64,000 nt of DNA from Hepsetus odoe (lineage: Eukaryota; Chordata; Actinopteri; Characiformes; Hepsetidae): positions 26,554,959-26,618,958 of the forward strand of contig CM029370.1 of assembly GCA_017165825.1 (NCBI GenBank), in the 5' to 3' direction. The notes under the pieces are model-generated. The model ran no database searches. It was not told where the DNA came from and saw nothing but the letters and a program-made list of their open reading frames with translations. Below, piece by piece: positions 36,042 through 46,163 of the stretch (its first letter is position 1; each line of letters opens with the position of its first letter). Both the position numbers and the translations under genes were made by a program.

Positions 36042-36042
36042 A
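35692..36042 (+). repeat. Polypyrimidine minisatellite (TCTCTCAGTCC-type) in presumed NKAIN2 leader
   Basis: About 350 bases made almost only of C and T on the plus strand, built from imperfect repeats of TCTCTCAGTCC and TCTCTCTC interrupted by single CAG triplets. If transcription starts at the TATA-like box near 35520 and the leader is unspliced, it lies in the NKAIN2 5' UTR. Homopurine-homopyrimidine mirror tracts of this kind can adopt triplex structure. The long open frame that crosses it (serine and leucine repeats) is an artefact of the repeat. Confidence 0.85.
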
Positions 36043-36047
36043 CAGTC

Positions 36048-36090
36048 ACTCACACACACACACACACGCACGCACGCACGCACACACACT
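36048..36090 (+). repeat. (CA)n/(GCAC)n microsatellite
   Basis: Short CA tract broken by GCAC units, directly after the polypyrimidine minisatellite and in the same presumed NKAIN2 leader. Confidence 0.85.
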
Positions 36091-36110
36091 GTGGACTGTG
36101 GAGGAGACGG

Positions 36111-36122
36111 ATGATGAAGTGA
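36111..36122 (+). promoter_or_regulatory. Upstream mini-ORF 1 before NKAIN2
   Basis: ATG ATG AAG TGA: a three-codon upstream reading frame about 300 bases before the NKAIN2 start, in the presumed 5' leader. Relevant only if the leader is unspliced here. Confidence 0.35.
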
Positions 36123-36266
36123 GGTGCTCTGTTTTTTGTTGTTTTTGGGTTTTTTTTTTTCTGGAGACCAACTGACCAGCTCCCTCTTTGTAACCCATTT
36201 TATTATTTTTCTTGGACTTTGTGGACGTCTGGTCCAAGTTCTGGAGGAAAAAGGAGGATTCGCGAC

Positions 36267-36299
36267 ATGCTGGCAGGAGGACGAATGCGATCTGCTTGA
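36267..36299 (+). promoter_or_regulatory. Upstream mini-ORF 2 before NKAIN2
   Basis: A ten-codon upstream frame (MLAGGRMRSA, then TGA) that ends 113 bases before the NKAIN2 start codon. It could dampen translation and allow reinitiation. Seen directly; function is inference. Confidence 0.4.
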
Positions 36300-36412
36300 G
36301 TGGACTTGCTCTTAGCTTCAGAAGCCCCCCGGTGGTCTTCTGCCACCTGTCCGGAGATCTGGAGCTTTTTGTTGGAAGTAACAGCGACCCACGTGGACCC
36401 AGTACCCCCACC

Positions 36413-36466
36413 ATGGGCTGCTGTAGTGGCCGATGCACTCTGGCCTTCATCTGCGGCATGCAGCTG
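36413..36466 (+). CDS. NKAIN2: NKAIN2 first coding exon, partial CDS
   Basis: First coding exon of a Na+/K+-transporting ATPase interacting protein, a small multi-pass membrane protein expressed mainly in neurons that associates with the sodium pump beta subunit. Seen: ATG in a strong Kozak setting (CCCCACCATGG), 18 codons reading MGCCSGRCTLAFICGMQL, then a consensus donor CAGCTG|GTGAGT in phase 0. The cysteine-rich start leading into a hydrophobic segment is the family hallmark. By my recall the peptide differs from human NKAIN2 at two of 18 positions and from NKAIN3 and NKAIN1 at many more. The neighbour is TRDN in divergent orientation, as on human 6q22.31, which supports NKAIN2 rather than a paralogue. 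The next exon, expected to begin with a conserved LERQIFDFLG-like stretch, is not seen in the remaining 27.5 kb, in keeping with the very long first introns of this gene. Confidence 0.93.
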
Positions 36467-36709
36467 GTGAGTTTACACTTTCTCCAGTCAGCGAGGGGCA
36501 GATCCGCTGGGCGTCCCGGTCCTGAGTAGCAGCAGCCCAGAATGTCTACAATCAGAAATCCCATCCACCCATGCATGCGATCCACCCACCCTGCCCGCTG
36601 CCTGCTTTACCCCACGGCACTCGAAAACAGTCCACAGTGCTGCTGACTAGTTGAGCTGCTAAACGATGCAACATCTCCTGCTCCTGCAGACTTCAAACTG
36701 TGCTGTGCT

Positions 36710-36800
36710 TTGTGTTTAGGCTACTTGACTCCATGATTAGAGGACTGTGGATTCAAATCCCAGATCAGTACCCTGAACATGGTACTGTCCTGCTCTGGCA
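36710..36800 (+). mobile_element. tRNA-SINE relic
   Basis: CCATGATTAGAGGACTGTGG, ATTCAAATCCCAGATCAGTA and CATGGTACTGTCC follow the SINE order but are much decayed. Confidence 0.5.
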
Positions 36801-37261
36801 CTGGATTAACATCTGCTCCAGAAGCAGGCATATGTGCTCACGCAAGAGAAGCGTTTCTTTGTGGTGCTGTGGTTTCACTATAACCCTCCTACATGTCGTG
36901 CTTAGTTGTTTATGCCATTATGATTCAGTTTAAAGCATAAAAACCCTGCATACCATTGCAGTTTGCACGCCTAAGGTCCGCTGCACATCCCCATTGACTC
37001 CTTCATGCTTAAAGGCAGGGAATCTGCCTCTGAGATGCATGCCTCGCATTTCTGTTTGCTTTAAGGCAAGCATCTGATCATCTGATGCATTCAGATTCCC
37101 ATTGCATGCTTAAATTCATTCCTTCACCTGCTGAAGGCTTGACACCACACATGAATGAAAGCATGTCCTGTTGCCTTCAGGCTGCATAAACACATCTTTA
37201 CATCAAGCCGCTCGTGATTAAAGCTGCCTATTGCATGTGCAAAACCAAACCTGAACTTCCA

Positions 37262-37470
37262 CGGGGCAGCAGTGGCCTTGTGATTAGGGACAAGGCCCCA
37301 TGATTGATTGAGTGTTTGAATCCCCGCCCAGTAGGTTATCCTGAGGTGTCCTTGAGCAAGGTACTGTCCCTATCTATGCTTCCCGGGCACATGATATGAG
37401 TACCCACTGCTACACTTTGGGTTAAATGTGTGCTGTGTCTTCACATTCGCAAATATTCACTTTTCCTTTA
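37262..37470 (+). mobile_element. tRNA-derived SINE
   Basis: GGGGCAGCAGTGGCCTTGTG head, TGTTTGAATCCCC B box, GTCCTTGAGCAAGGTACTGT body, tail eroded at AAATATTCACTTTT. Confidence 0.82.
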
Positions 37471-39468
37471 ACATGCTTCCATCCATGCCTCCTACCACCA
37501 GTTTCCAGCGACCCAGCTGAGTGTAGCGAGCTGGCGCTAAGATGTAGGTCACAGGAGGGCAAAGAGAGGCATAAACTGGCAGTGAGTAATCTTTGCGGAA
37601 AGTAATGTAAGGGGAAATTGTGCCTTGTTACGTCTCCTCGGAAGGAGGTTGGCGCTAATGACGTGCAGGCTGGTTACCCCGAGGCGACTATCATTTATGC
37701 TTATCTTAATCTTTCTGTGGGGGTACAGCACTAAAAGGAGGCTGAGCAAAGTCTCATTGACCTCGGAGGGAGACGGCACAACTTATTGCCAATTGTGCCG
37801 ACAATGGATGTTAGGCCATCTGCGCTGTAAGTAATAATGTAGTATGTGTGGCTTGTTAGTATCACTCACGTTTCGACTCCGCATATGACCGTTTTCACAT
37901 TTGGCTGCCCGTTTTGTACTGCCAGCACAGCTTTATTGATTTAAGCAACGTTATTGTTGTACGATCACATATATTATGACTTTTACACAAATTAAAATAG
38001 ACAGTTGCTTCCCAGAATGTGCTTTTTAATCACTGGTTCCTAAAAGAAGATCCTTCTGTTGCAGTTAGGGGATTAAGCCAATCGATCGCTTGTTTCCTTT
38101 CTTTTATTAAAAGAGAGAAAGAAGAGAACGCAGGCTTTTGGAAGAACTGTCTCAGAAATCCTTTGTGTCAGTGTTACTTATTGTCCTTAAAGTCACAAGG
38201 ATTCTTCTTTTACATATTAGTTATATTACGATTTTGAACTCAGTTTCCTCATTTACAATGGCATTCATTAAGACAGCGTTCAGGTATGAATAGTAAATCA
38301 GCCCTGAGAGCCATCCCACTCCCCATGTCTGATATTTTTCAGAACTAAACTTTTGGAAACGTCACGTTGCTCACTCTGACACTGACACTGCGGCTGAATC
38401 CCATTTTTAGTTCAGTGGGCAGCGGTAGCCTCATCATGCCTACCAAATGTCTTGGTGAATCAGGCCTGCGTAATAGGTCACTTGTAAGTTGGCGAGCTGG
38501 TTTAGCCCTTGAGCGAGAGCTGCTGGCCATTTTGCGTGTTAACGTGTTGCGACGGTCGGTGGCCGACGTCAGCCCCCTGAACTGGGTTAATTAGGATTTG
38601 GGGAGTGTTTGGGGTTGGAAGCGCAGGTCTTTCGGCAGTGGCCTACATGATGTCATATTTAGCAGAAAATGAATTGCTCATGTTGCTCAACAAGGCTGAT
38701 GCTCCAAAGTGAGTCATGCTCTGTAAGCTGACATAACCCTATTATGATGCCTCGCTGGCAACACACAGAGACTTCGTTTTTGTCTCCTTTAACTCCTTTA
38801 ACTCCTTTATTAAAATCTGCCTCCGGAGTAGCTGGTGAGTGTGCAGGTCCACGTAGAAACAGTGAGAAGAACCGGAGCTTTCTGTCTGCTGCTGTATGAG
38901 CGACGATCCTGGACGCACTGCTACGCTTTCTGTGGGAGTGCACGCATACTTTTGAAATGCTCACCATGATGTGACTGGGAAAGCTTAGTAATGACACATT
39001 TAATCAAAGGAACAATGAAAGGTGGCTGAAAAGTGAAGGAGATTTGTTTTCATATGTTTGCCTGCAGTTGACTTTGAAGTGGAATGTGCTCAAACACCGA
39101 GAAAACACTGAGAAATCCAGTTTTCAGACAGCCCGGTTCCACCAACTGGGAATAGATTCTTGTACTAGTTCTGCTCAGGATTCTTTGAACCATGGCGCCT
39201 TCTGGCACATTTCCACCAGTTTAGAGCAGAACCGCTGTAATCAAGGTTGTAATAAACAGACGAGAGGCTGCATAGTGGAAGTAAACAGACTCACCCACTA
39301 ATGTCGTGTTATTAATTTTTTTTGGCTTCAAACTGTTTGAAATTTGGTGCCTGAACCAGAATGGAACCTATTCTGTGATGCTGGAAAAGAGAGTACATTA
39401 AACAGTGGTTCCTAAACCAGTTCTACTTTTTTCTGCTTATACAGAAACAATGTAGACTATGACTAGAC

Positions 39469-39589
39469 AGGGCAGCGGTGGCCTAGTGGTTCGGGCGTTG
39501 GCCGGAGGATCAGGGGTGCGAACCCCTTCCCAGTGGGTTGCCCTGAGGTACCCTTGAGCAAGGTGCCGTTCCCGTCACGCTCCTCCCTG
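39469..39589 (+). mobile_element. tRNA-derived SINE, 3' truncated
   Basis: Head GGGCAGCGGTGGCCTAGTGG and body like the 11155 copy, including GCTCCTCCCTG where that copy begins its RTE-like tail; replaced at this point by a V-SINE. Confidence 0.85.
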
Positions 39590-39590
39590 T

Positions 39591-39793
39591 AGGGGTGATG
39601 GTGGTCTAGTGGTGGTACTTGCCTATGGATCTATGGCTCAAGAGGTCCCAGGTTCGAATCCTACCTCTGGTACTACCACCACTGGGTCCCTGAGCAAGAC
39701 CCTTAACCCTGAATTGCTCCAGAGGGACTGTCCCTGTAATTAGGACATGGAAGTTGGATAAGAGCGTCTGCTAAATGCTGTAAATGTAAATGA
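39591..39793 (+). mobile_element. V-SINE-like element
   Basis: Head GGTGATGGTGGTCTAGTGG, B box GGTTCGAATCC, central CCCTGAGCAAGACCCTTAAC, 3' part GGATAAGAGCGTCTGCTAAA ending in short TGTAAATG units: the V-SINE layout. Directly abuts the truncated SINE to its left. Confidence 0.85.
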
Positions 39794-40093
39794 AGGAGGC
39801 ACCTGAGAGCCAGTCTGAGCACCTTGGGATTGAAATGTTACAAAGATGTTAATAGGCATTAATATGAGAGTTTTTGCTAGTGATTCTACTCTTCTGGGAA
39901 GGCTTTACCCAAGATGTGGGAATCTGATTGCATTCAGCCATAAGAGCATTAGTGAGATCAAGTTCTAACACCCCTTCATCTCATCTCAAAGGCATCTCCA
40001 TCACTCAAGGGATCGTGCTATCACTGCTCCACAGCACAAGAGGCTCTAGATCCCTCTAGCTGATGCCTGGCATTGGGATTGGCAATCTTAAAT

Positions 40094-40343
40094 GGAGCAT
40101 CGGTGGCCTAGTAGGTAAGCGAGTTGGCCCCAGGATCCGAAAGTCACAGGTTCGATTCCCAGATTAGTAGGTTACCCTAGAACACCCTCGAGGAAGGGAC
40201 CGTCCCCATCCCTGCTTCCCAGGCGCATTCAGTAGCTGCCTCCTGCTGCACGTGTGTGTATGGATAAAACGCAGAGGTTGAATTTCCTTGCGTCTCACTG
40301 TGTGCTGTGCTGTGTTTCACGATGACAAGAATAGTCACTTTCA
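40094..40343 (+). mobile_element. tRNA-derived SINE with short target duplication
   Basis: Full-length CACTTTCA-tailed copy: head GGAGCATCGGTGGCCTAGTA, B box GGTTCGATTCCC, TTGAATTTCCTTGCGTCTCA and tail. CTTAAAT at 40087-40093 and 40344-40350 looks like a 7-bp target duplication. Confidence 0.86.
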
Positions 40344-40645
40344 CTTAAATGGGGTCACTCCAGGACATCCCATTCTAATCCATAATTTTCGAAGGAGATT
40401 GTATTGCACCTGGGTCAGTGCGTCTATAGTTGGTGAAATGACTCAATTGGAGGTGTGTCTGGATGACCCAAAGTTTACAGCATTGGTGCTTTATGCCTCG
40501 GGGTTAAAGGGTTAATGTAAGGCAACATCTAAATCACATTGTTACAAGGTGCTCCTTATACGTTGAGGGAGGACAGCTCATGTGTCGGATGTGGAGAAGT
40601 TTAAGGGGAGATCACTGCTGCTCTGCTGTATTGAACTTCCTCTGA

Positions 40646-40648
<3 letters not shown>

Positions 40649-40696
<48 letters not shown>

Positions 40697-40812
40697 CCTC
40701 ACCTCCGCTCTGTGTTCGATGGACTTTTACACACACACACACACACCCCCCCTCCCACTCTCTTCCTGCTTCTCTGACTCTAACACACGTACACACACAC
40801 ACACACACACAC
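40649..40812. repeat. Three (AC)n tracts
   Basis: AC runs at 40649-40692, about 40729-40746 and 40788-40812, separated by short C/T-rich spacers. Confidence 0.95.
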
Positions 40813-41572
40813 TGACCTTTTCCAATCTCTCCAGCGTCCACATTCAGCCACTCTCTGCTTCTGTGGGATTGTTCATTCTGAGCACAGCCCTGTCACTAAA
40901 TGGAGGCTTGCAGAGGTGCAAACATCAGTGGCTGTGTAGAATTTCTTCCGGGTGAAGCAATGCCTTTCGTCACATGCATTTTAAGCTTCCCTTCTATTGT
41001 CTAAATAGATAAATGTTCTGGAAAATGGGTCAACTCTAGGCTTTGATATATATTACTAGCCACTAACTTTTATAAAGGCATAAAATGTGCCTATTTATGT
41101 AACAGTCATGACCACTCGTGCCTCATCACAGCTATAAAAAGTAGAACAGAAAAGGAATCAAGTTTTAGCAGAGATCTCTAAAACATGGTTACACAAAAAA
41201 CTAGGTACACTGAAAAATGCAGAAATTCCAAACATTTGGTGGAATCGCCCCTTTAATATCAAGGTTTCTTGCTCTCCAGTAAAGCTGCTGTAAACTGCGT
41301 TAACTATAGTTGGTTAAATAAGGTAAAGATGGAGCCGATCACAAGTCCTTAGGGATTCTGGTGTGGACGTCTGCAGGTTCCCAAGGGAAACTGTTGCTTC
41401 TGGCTGTTCACAACATTTGGTAAAATGTGGGCATTTGGCACGACTTGTGGTAAAACGTGGCAGTTGGGTCGAGGCTAATTAAAGTTAATTGCAGCTAATT
41501 AACGTTTAGAGGATGACTAACTGGTGTTTGCTTCTAAAAATTAAGACGAGCTAATCTTTTTGTCAAACCAGA

Positions 41573-41600
<28 letters not shown>
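41573..41600. repeat. (AC)n microsatellite
   Basis: About 13 AC units. Confidence 0.94.
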
Positions 41601-41604
<4 letters not shown>

Positions 41605-43509
41605 GCACACACATATGTCCAAAGGCTTGGCCACAGCAGCTTATAACGATGGACGAATGTAAGCGCACTCAGTCCAATTTAAGATCACGCTTTGTTTGCG
41701 CACTATGGAAATCAGCTCATCAGACTAACAGCACCACTGAAGTAACTCAAAGAGGACAGAAATATTCCCTGTACGTTGGGGTCATTGAACTCAGGCATGA
41801 TGCCATTACGAACTTTCCACTTGATTGAGTGAGTTTAATGAAAAGTTAGTTACCTTTGCTTCAGTTAGGACGGCTTAAGAAAATGAAAGCACTGAGCTAA
41901 TGTCTCCTGCTCCGCTGCGGCTGTAGGTGACGATACTGATTAAACTGTCAAAAACGAGAGCCTTCCCAGCATAATATATCTGGTCGATTTTGCTGTTAAA
42001 GTCTTAAAAACAAGGTCAAGCACTCTGACCTTGAAACCCCTCTTAGTGAGGCTAATAGAGGAAAATGCATAAGTAATGTACACAGGTGGCTGAAGGACAC
42101 GAGTTAAAAACACACTCTGCTCCACTTTGGTCCGTTGTACGGCGTTAAGCTTGTGGATATCTGCTTCAGACTGAGCCATTTGGGTTCGGGTTATTGGCCC
42201 CATGTGTTGGGTCGCTCATGACCTCCTCCGATCTGTAGCACTTTTGATAATTACGCAGTGCAGAGCTGAAACGGTTTTAAAATTGAAAGCTGCTTAACCT
42301 TTTATTTGCTGCACACAGTGATTGCTTCCTTGAATTGCCTTCCATGCTGTGTGGCATTTAGAGTAGTTTACAATACAGTGGATTTTGTAATGCACCAGAG
42401 TAAATACTCCTCAGTATAGAGCAGCCGTACATACGCCACAGTGAGTGCTTTGTGTGTAGGATCCAAATGAGTGGCGCTCATTAGCAGAGTAAGTGTACAC
42501 ACTAAGCCTTTCTTATTGTTTTCTGGTCTTTCCAGGCCATGCTTGAAGAGGAAGAGCAAAGAGTGGATATATGGAAAGCACGTTGGCTACATTCCTTTAA
42601 AATATAAAAGCAGGGACAAACACAGCTTCCGAATCGTGCCTTACTTGCTACAAGGCCTTGTTTCTCCCTGTAAACAGGGGCAGGCCTGAGTTTACATTTT
42701 AAAAGCTTTGAATATCTGCTGAATGCATCATTCTCAACTTTAAAACAATGTAAAATTTCTGCGTTTCTTTAATCAGTCGTTCTTTAACCATTTTGCACAT
42801 ATTTAAAATATATATATTATTTTATGCAATGAGTTTACATTTTGTAAGTGAAGTGATGAGTCTTTTGCTTACCTAGACAGCAGCAATGGCACAGAAATAC
42901 TATTAATCTGTTCATGTTATTGTCTGCTGAGCTGGTTTACTAAATGGAGAGCCATGTACCGGTCCCATTAATCACTTAATGCTCCAGTATCATGTTAGTC
43001 CAGTAGCATGCTGGGATGCTCCCATCACCCTAAATGCTGCAGCAGAATGTGAACGTGATGTTGTTTTGGGGCTGAAAAGGAAGAAATATCTATCTAACGG
43101 ACATTCAAGGACTTTTTTTGGTAAATCTGTGCATCAAACCTTCCAAATCACTAATATAAGTATAAGTGACCCAGCCGTATGGTTACATTAGCCTGCCTAC
43201 TTTATATAATTCAAAATCATTCTGTATTTCAGCCTCCAACAGGGTTACTAAGGGCCACTTGACCCTAAAGCGGCCCAGCACACCAATTACTAGTCATCCT
43301 GAAAACCATGGTCTGGTGTTTGCTTCTGTTGTGAGCTATCCACTTCTGGGGCTACATGCTGAGCTGTGATTGGCTCATTTTGTCCGTATACTCTATTTAA
43401 AATGGTGAAATGACAAGAGAGGTGGAGGAAAGTAGTACAATGGCAATCACATAGGTCAGTGGGAAAAACATGACATTCAACTTCCTCGGTGGGAGCAGCC
43501 TCTTGTTCT

Positions 43510-43698
43510 TGGGGGACCGGTGATCTAGTGGTAGGATAACTTCCTACAGACCAAGAGGTTGCAGGTTCGAATCCCACCTCCAGCACTACCACCATTGGGT
43601 TCCTGAGCAAGACCCTAAGTTGCTCCATGGAGACTGTCCCTGTAGTTAAGAAATGTAAGTCACTCTGAATAAGAGCGGCAGCTAAATGCCGTAAATGT
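43510..43698 (+). mobile_element. V-SINE-like element
   Basis: GGACCGGTGATCTAGTGGTA head, GGTTCGAATCCCACC B box, TTCCTGAGCAAGACCCTAAG centre, decayed AATAAGAGCGGCAGCTAAAT tail. Confidence 0.83.
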
Positions 43699-44807
43699 TT
43701 CCTACATGAGAAGATGCTACACAACCAGTGACAGCTGTTATCTCTTTATTAAAGCATTTAAGACAGCAATCTATTATTTATAATTTAGCAACTGTTGATG
43801 TGCATGTTGTCTTCTCAAAATCTTCTTCTGGTACTGGAATATGGGACTTTTCATGGGCTGTGCTGTATAAAAGAAGAGCCAATAATTGCACAGATAGAGC
43901 TGGCATTATTTTGAACATTGATTTTCAAAAATATTGGTACATCAAAACACCAGAAACCCTTCACTTGGACTGCGATTGGTTCACTGCTTTACATGATGTT
44001 CCCAGTGGGTTGGCAAGGTAATTTCTTTTATATAACTGCTATTGCTAAGGTAAATAAAAATAACCAATAGTTGGTTAATAAACAATAGTTTGCGCAGCTA
44101 AGTTTGGAAAACAATTATTTAAGCCTCCATGCTTGAACGCTGAAATTTGCTCTGCAGGAATCTGTAGACCATTGTCCAATTTAACATGCTCATCACCTGA
44201 CTGGCTCCGACCGTATCTTATTATCTTCTTTATTCTTACTTCAGCTGCTTACAAAAAGCACTATTCTTAGTCACATGTTTACCCTAAAGCTTTGAAGACT
44301 GTCCAAAGTCTGTTGTTTTGAAAGGCATGCTTTTGTAATAACTGTTTTGTTCCTATTCCACCATTATAGTTTGCTTGACTTTGCCTGGGGTCAGACGCCG
44401 AGCGGATTTTGTCAAGGTCACACTCTCTGCTATTCTGTCTCTAGAGTCTTACCTGGCACTCCAGTACAAAGCAACTGTCAATTAGTTTTGAAACGCTGCT
44501 CATTCATTATCTTTATGGAATACTGCAGAGAAAATGCCGTCAAACTGTTATTCTCTCCAAAGACGTTTGCCACTCTGTCAGTGTGCACCGGGAGGGTTAT
44601 TGCTCAGTATTGTTCATTATTTCTTTCCAAAGCTGCTTTTGTGTCAAGTTTTTTTTTTTGTCACAAAACCCTGAGATCAGTTAAATGATCAGCCGAGGAT
44701 CTTACATGGAAAGCAGTTTGAGCCAGAACAAATTCAGACCACTAAAATATTTACGGTGTTTCTTCTCATTGTACACTTATGTTCATTAAGATTAGGCCTG
44801 TATTATT

Positions 44808-44970
44808 TTGTGGTGGCCTAGTGGTTAGGGACATGGGGTCAAATCCCGGACCAGTAGGTTGCCCTGAGGTACCCTTGAGCAAGGTATGGTTCCCATCACT
44901 GCTCCCGGGGTGCTGGATATAGCTGCCCCCTGATGCACATCGTTGATGCATTCTGTTGTGATTTACTGTA
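44808..44970 (+). mobile_element. tRNA-derived SINE, 5' part, interrupted
   Basis: TGGTGGCCTAGTGGTTAGGG head, body GAGGTACCCTTGAGCAAGGT, reaching TTGTGATTTACTGTA, where the sequence switches to another repeat; the missing tail reappears at 45380. Confidence 0.82.
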
Positions 44971-45379
44971 AAGTCAGTTTTATTTATACAGCTTCACAGA
45001 TTACGGGTCCGAGCCCCAGTTGAGTAAGCCAAGGGCGACGGAGGCAAAACTCCCTAAAACAGGAGGAAGAAACCTTGGGAGGAACCAAGACTCAAAAGGG
45101 GAACCCGTCCTCCTCTGGTGGACATCGCATAATCAAGAAGGAAAAAAAGGAGAAAGTGTATTCTATAAATTAACAGATTTAGCGGTGAGTTCCAGTAAAG
45201 TATGAGTTACTATAAAAGAGTCCATTAGTGTCTATAATTGGAAGTTCAGGTAGCCAATAGCGGTGGTTCTGTTTGAGTGGGTGGAGCTTTTGTTAGGTTT
45301 AGTGGCAGCAGCTCATGCAGATGATCCAGTGTGATGTACTTTATCTGGAGTTCAGGTGGGGAGAGGGATCTGATGACTG
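44971..45379 (+). repeat. Dispersed repeat, copy 2, nested in a SINE
   Basis: Starts AAGTCAGTTTTATTTATACA, contains AAACCTTGGGAGGAACCAAG and ATAATCAAGAAGGAAAAA, and parallels 14826-15080. About 409 bp. Its borders are defined by the split SINE, giving better end points than copy 1. Confidence 0.7.
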
Positions 45380-45428
45380 CGTGCTGTGACCACAATGGTA
45401 AATAGTCACTTTCACTTCACTTTCACTT
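45380..45428 (+). mobile_element. SINE tail separated from its head by the nested repeat
   Basis: CGTGCTGTGACCACAATGGT and AAATAGTCACTTTCACTTCA: the 3' end expected to continue the SINE at 44808-44970. Confidence 0.75.
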
Positions 45429-45964
45429 ACACATGGGATATCATTATACATTGCATAAAAAATTGGTAGATCATAGCTATTAACAGTCCAGTATTGAAAT
45501 AATGGCTGATTATTACAACCACCAATTTAGCATTACATTTGAAGCTTGCACATAGGCTGACAGATGCGGTCACTATTAGTGGGATCGTTTCTCTTTTTCA
45601 AGGCCGTTTTCATTTTTTTTTTCTTGTTTTTGAAGTTACTTAACTATTGACAAATCTCTCTACTTCCGTTCGATTTAAATAGGATTTTGTAGGCCTTTAA
45701 GACTGATATATGTAAATCAAAGCTGCCATACATTTAGATTTAGTGGGGCTGAGTGGGTTATATTTAAATGTGTTGGTTTTCTTGACATTGTGACAACCTT
45801 GGACTCAAATCAGGCCTTTCTGACAGTTTAATTACCATATGCGGTTCGTTTGGACAGGAATGAAAAGTACATATTTGAATCTTCACAATGGCAGTGTGCT
45901 ATATTTAGCTCTTACTTCAAAAATCGCAAAGAAAAATTCAGTTTGCATTGCCCGAACCCTTCGA

Positions 45965-46163
45965 ATTTGCATTTACGGTATTTAGCAGACGCTCTTATCC
46001 AGAGCGAATTACATTTGCTAACTACAGGGGCAGTCCATCAGGAGCAACTTGGGGTTAATGGTTTTGCTTAGGACCCCAATGATGGTAAGGCTGGAGGTGG
46101 GATTCAAACCTGCTATCTCTTGGTCTGTAGGTGGGTAACCTACCACTAGACCTCCATCACCAC
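45965..46163 (-). mobile_element. V-SINE-like element, reverse
   Basis: Begins with the reversed tail TTTAGCAGACGCTCTTATCC and ends with the reversed B and A boxes (GGGATTCAAACC, ACCACTAGACC). Confidence 0.85.

Noticed and set aside
35662..36114. 150-codon S/L-rich open frame before NKAIN2
   Set aside because: Caused by the TCTCTCAGTCC repeat; it begins at GTG rather than ATG and overlaps the presumed leader.
36046..36585. 179-codon minus-strand frame opposite NKAIN2 exon 1
   Set aside because: Antisense shadow of the leader and coding exon; no promoter or homology seen.
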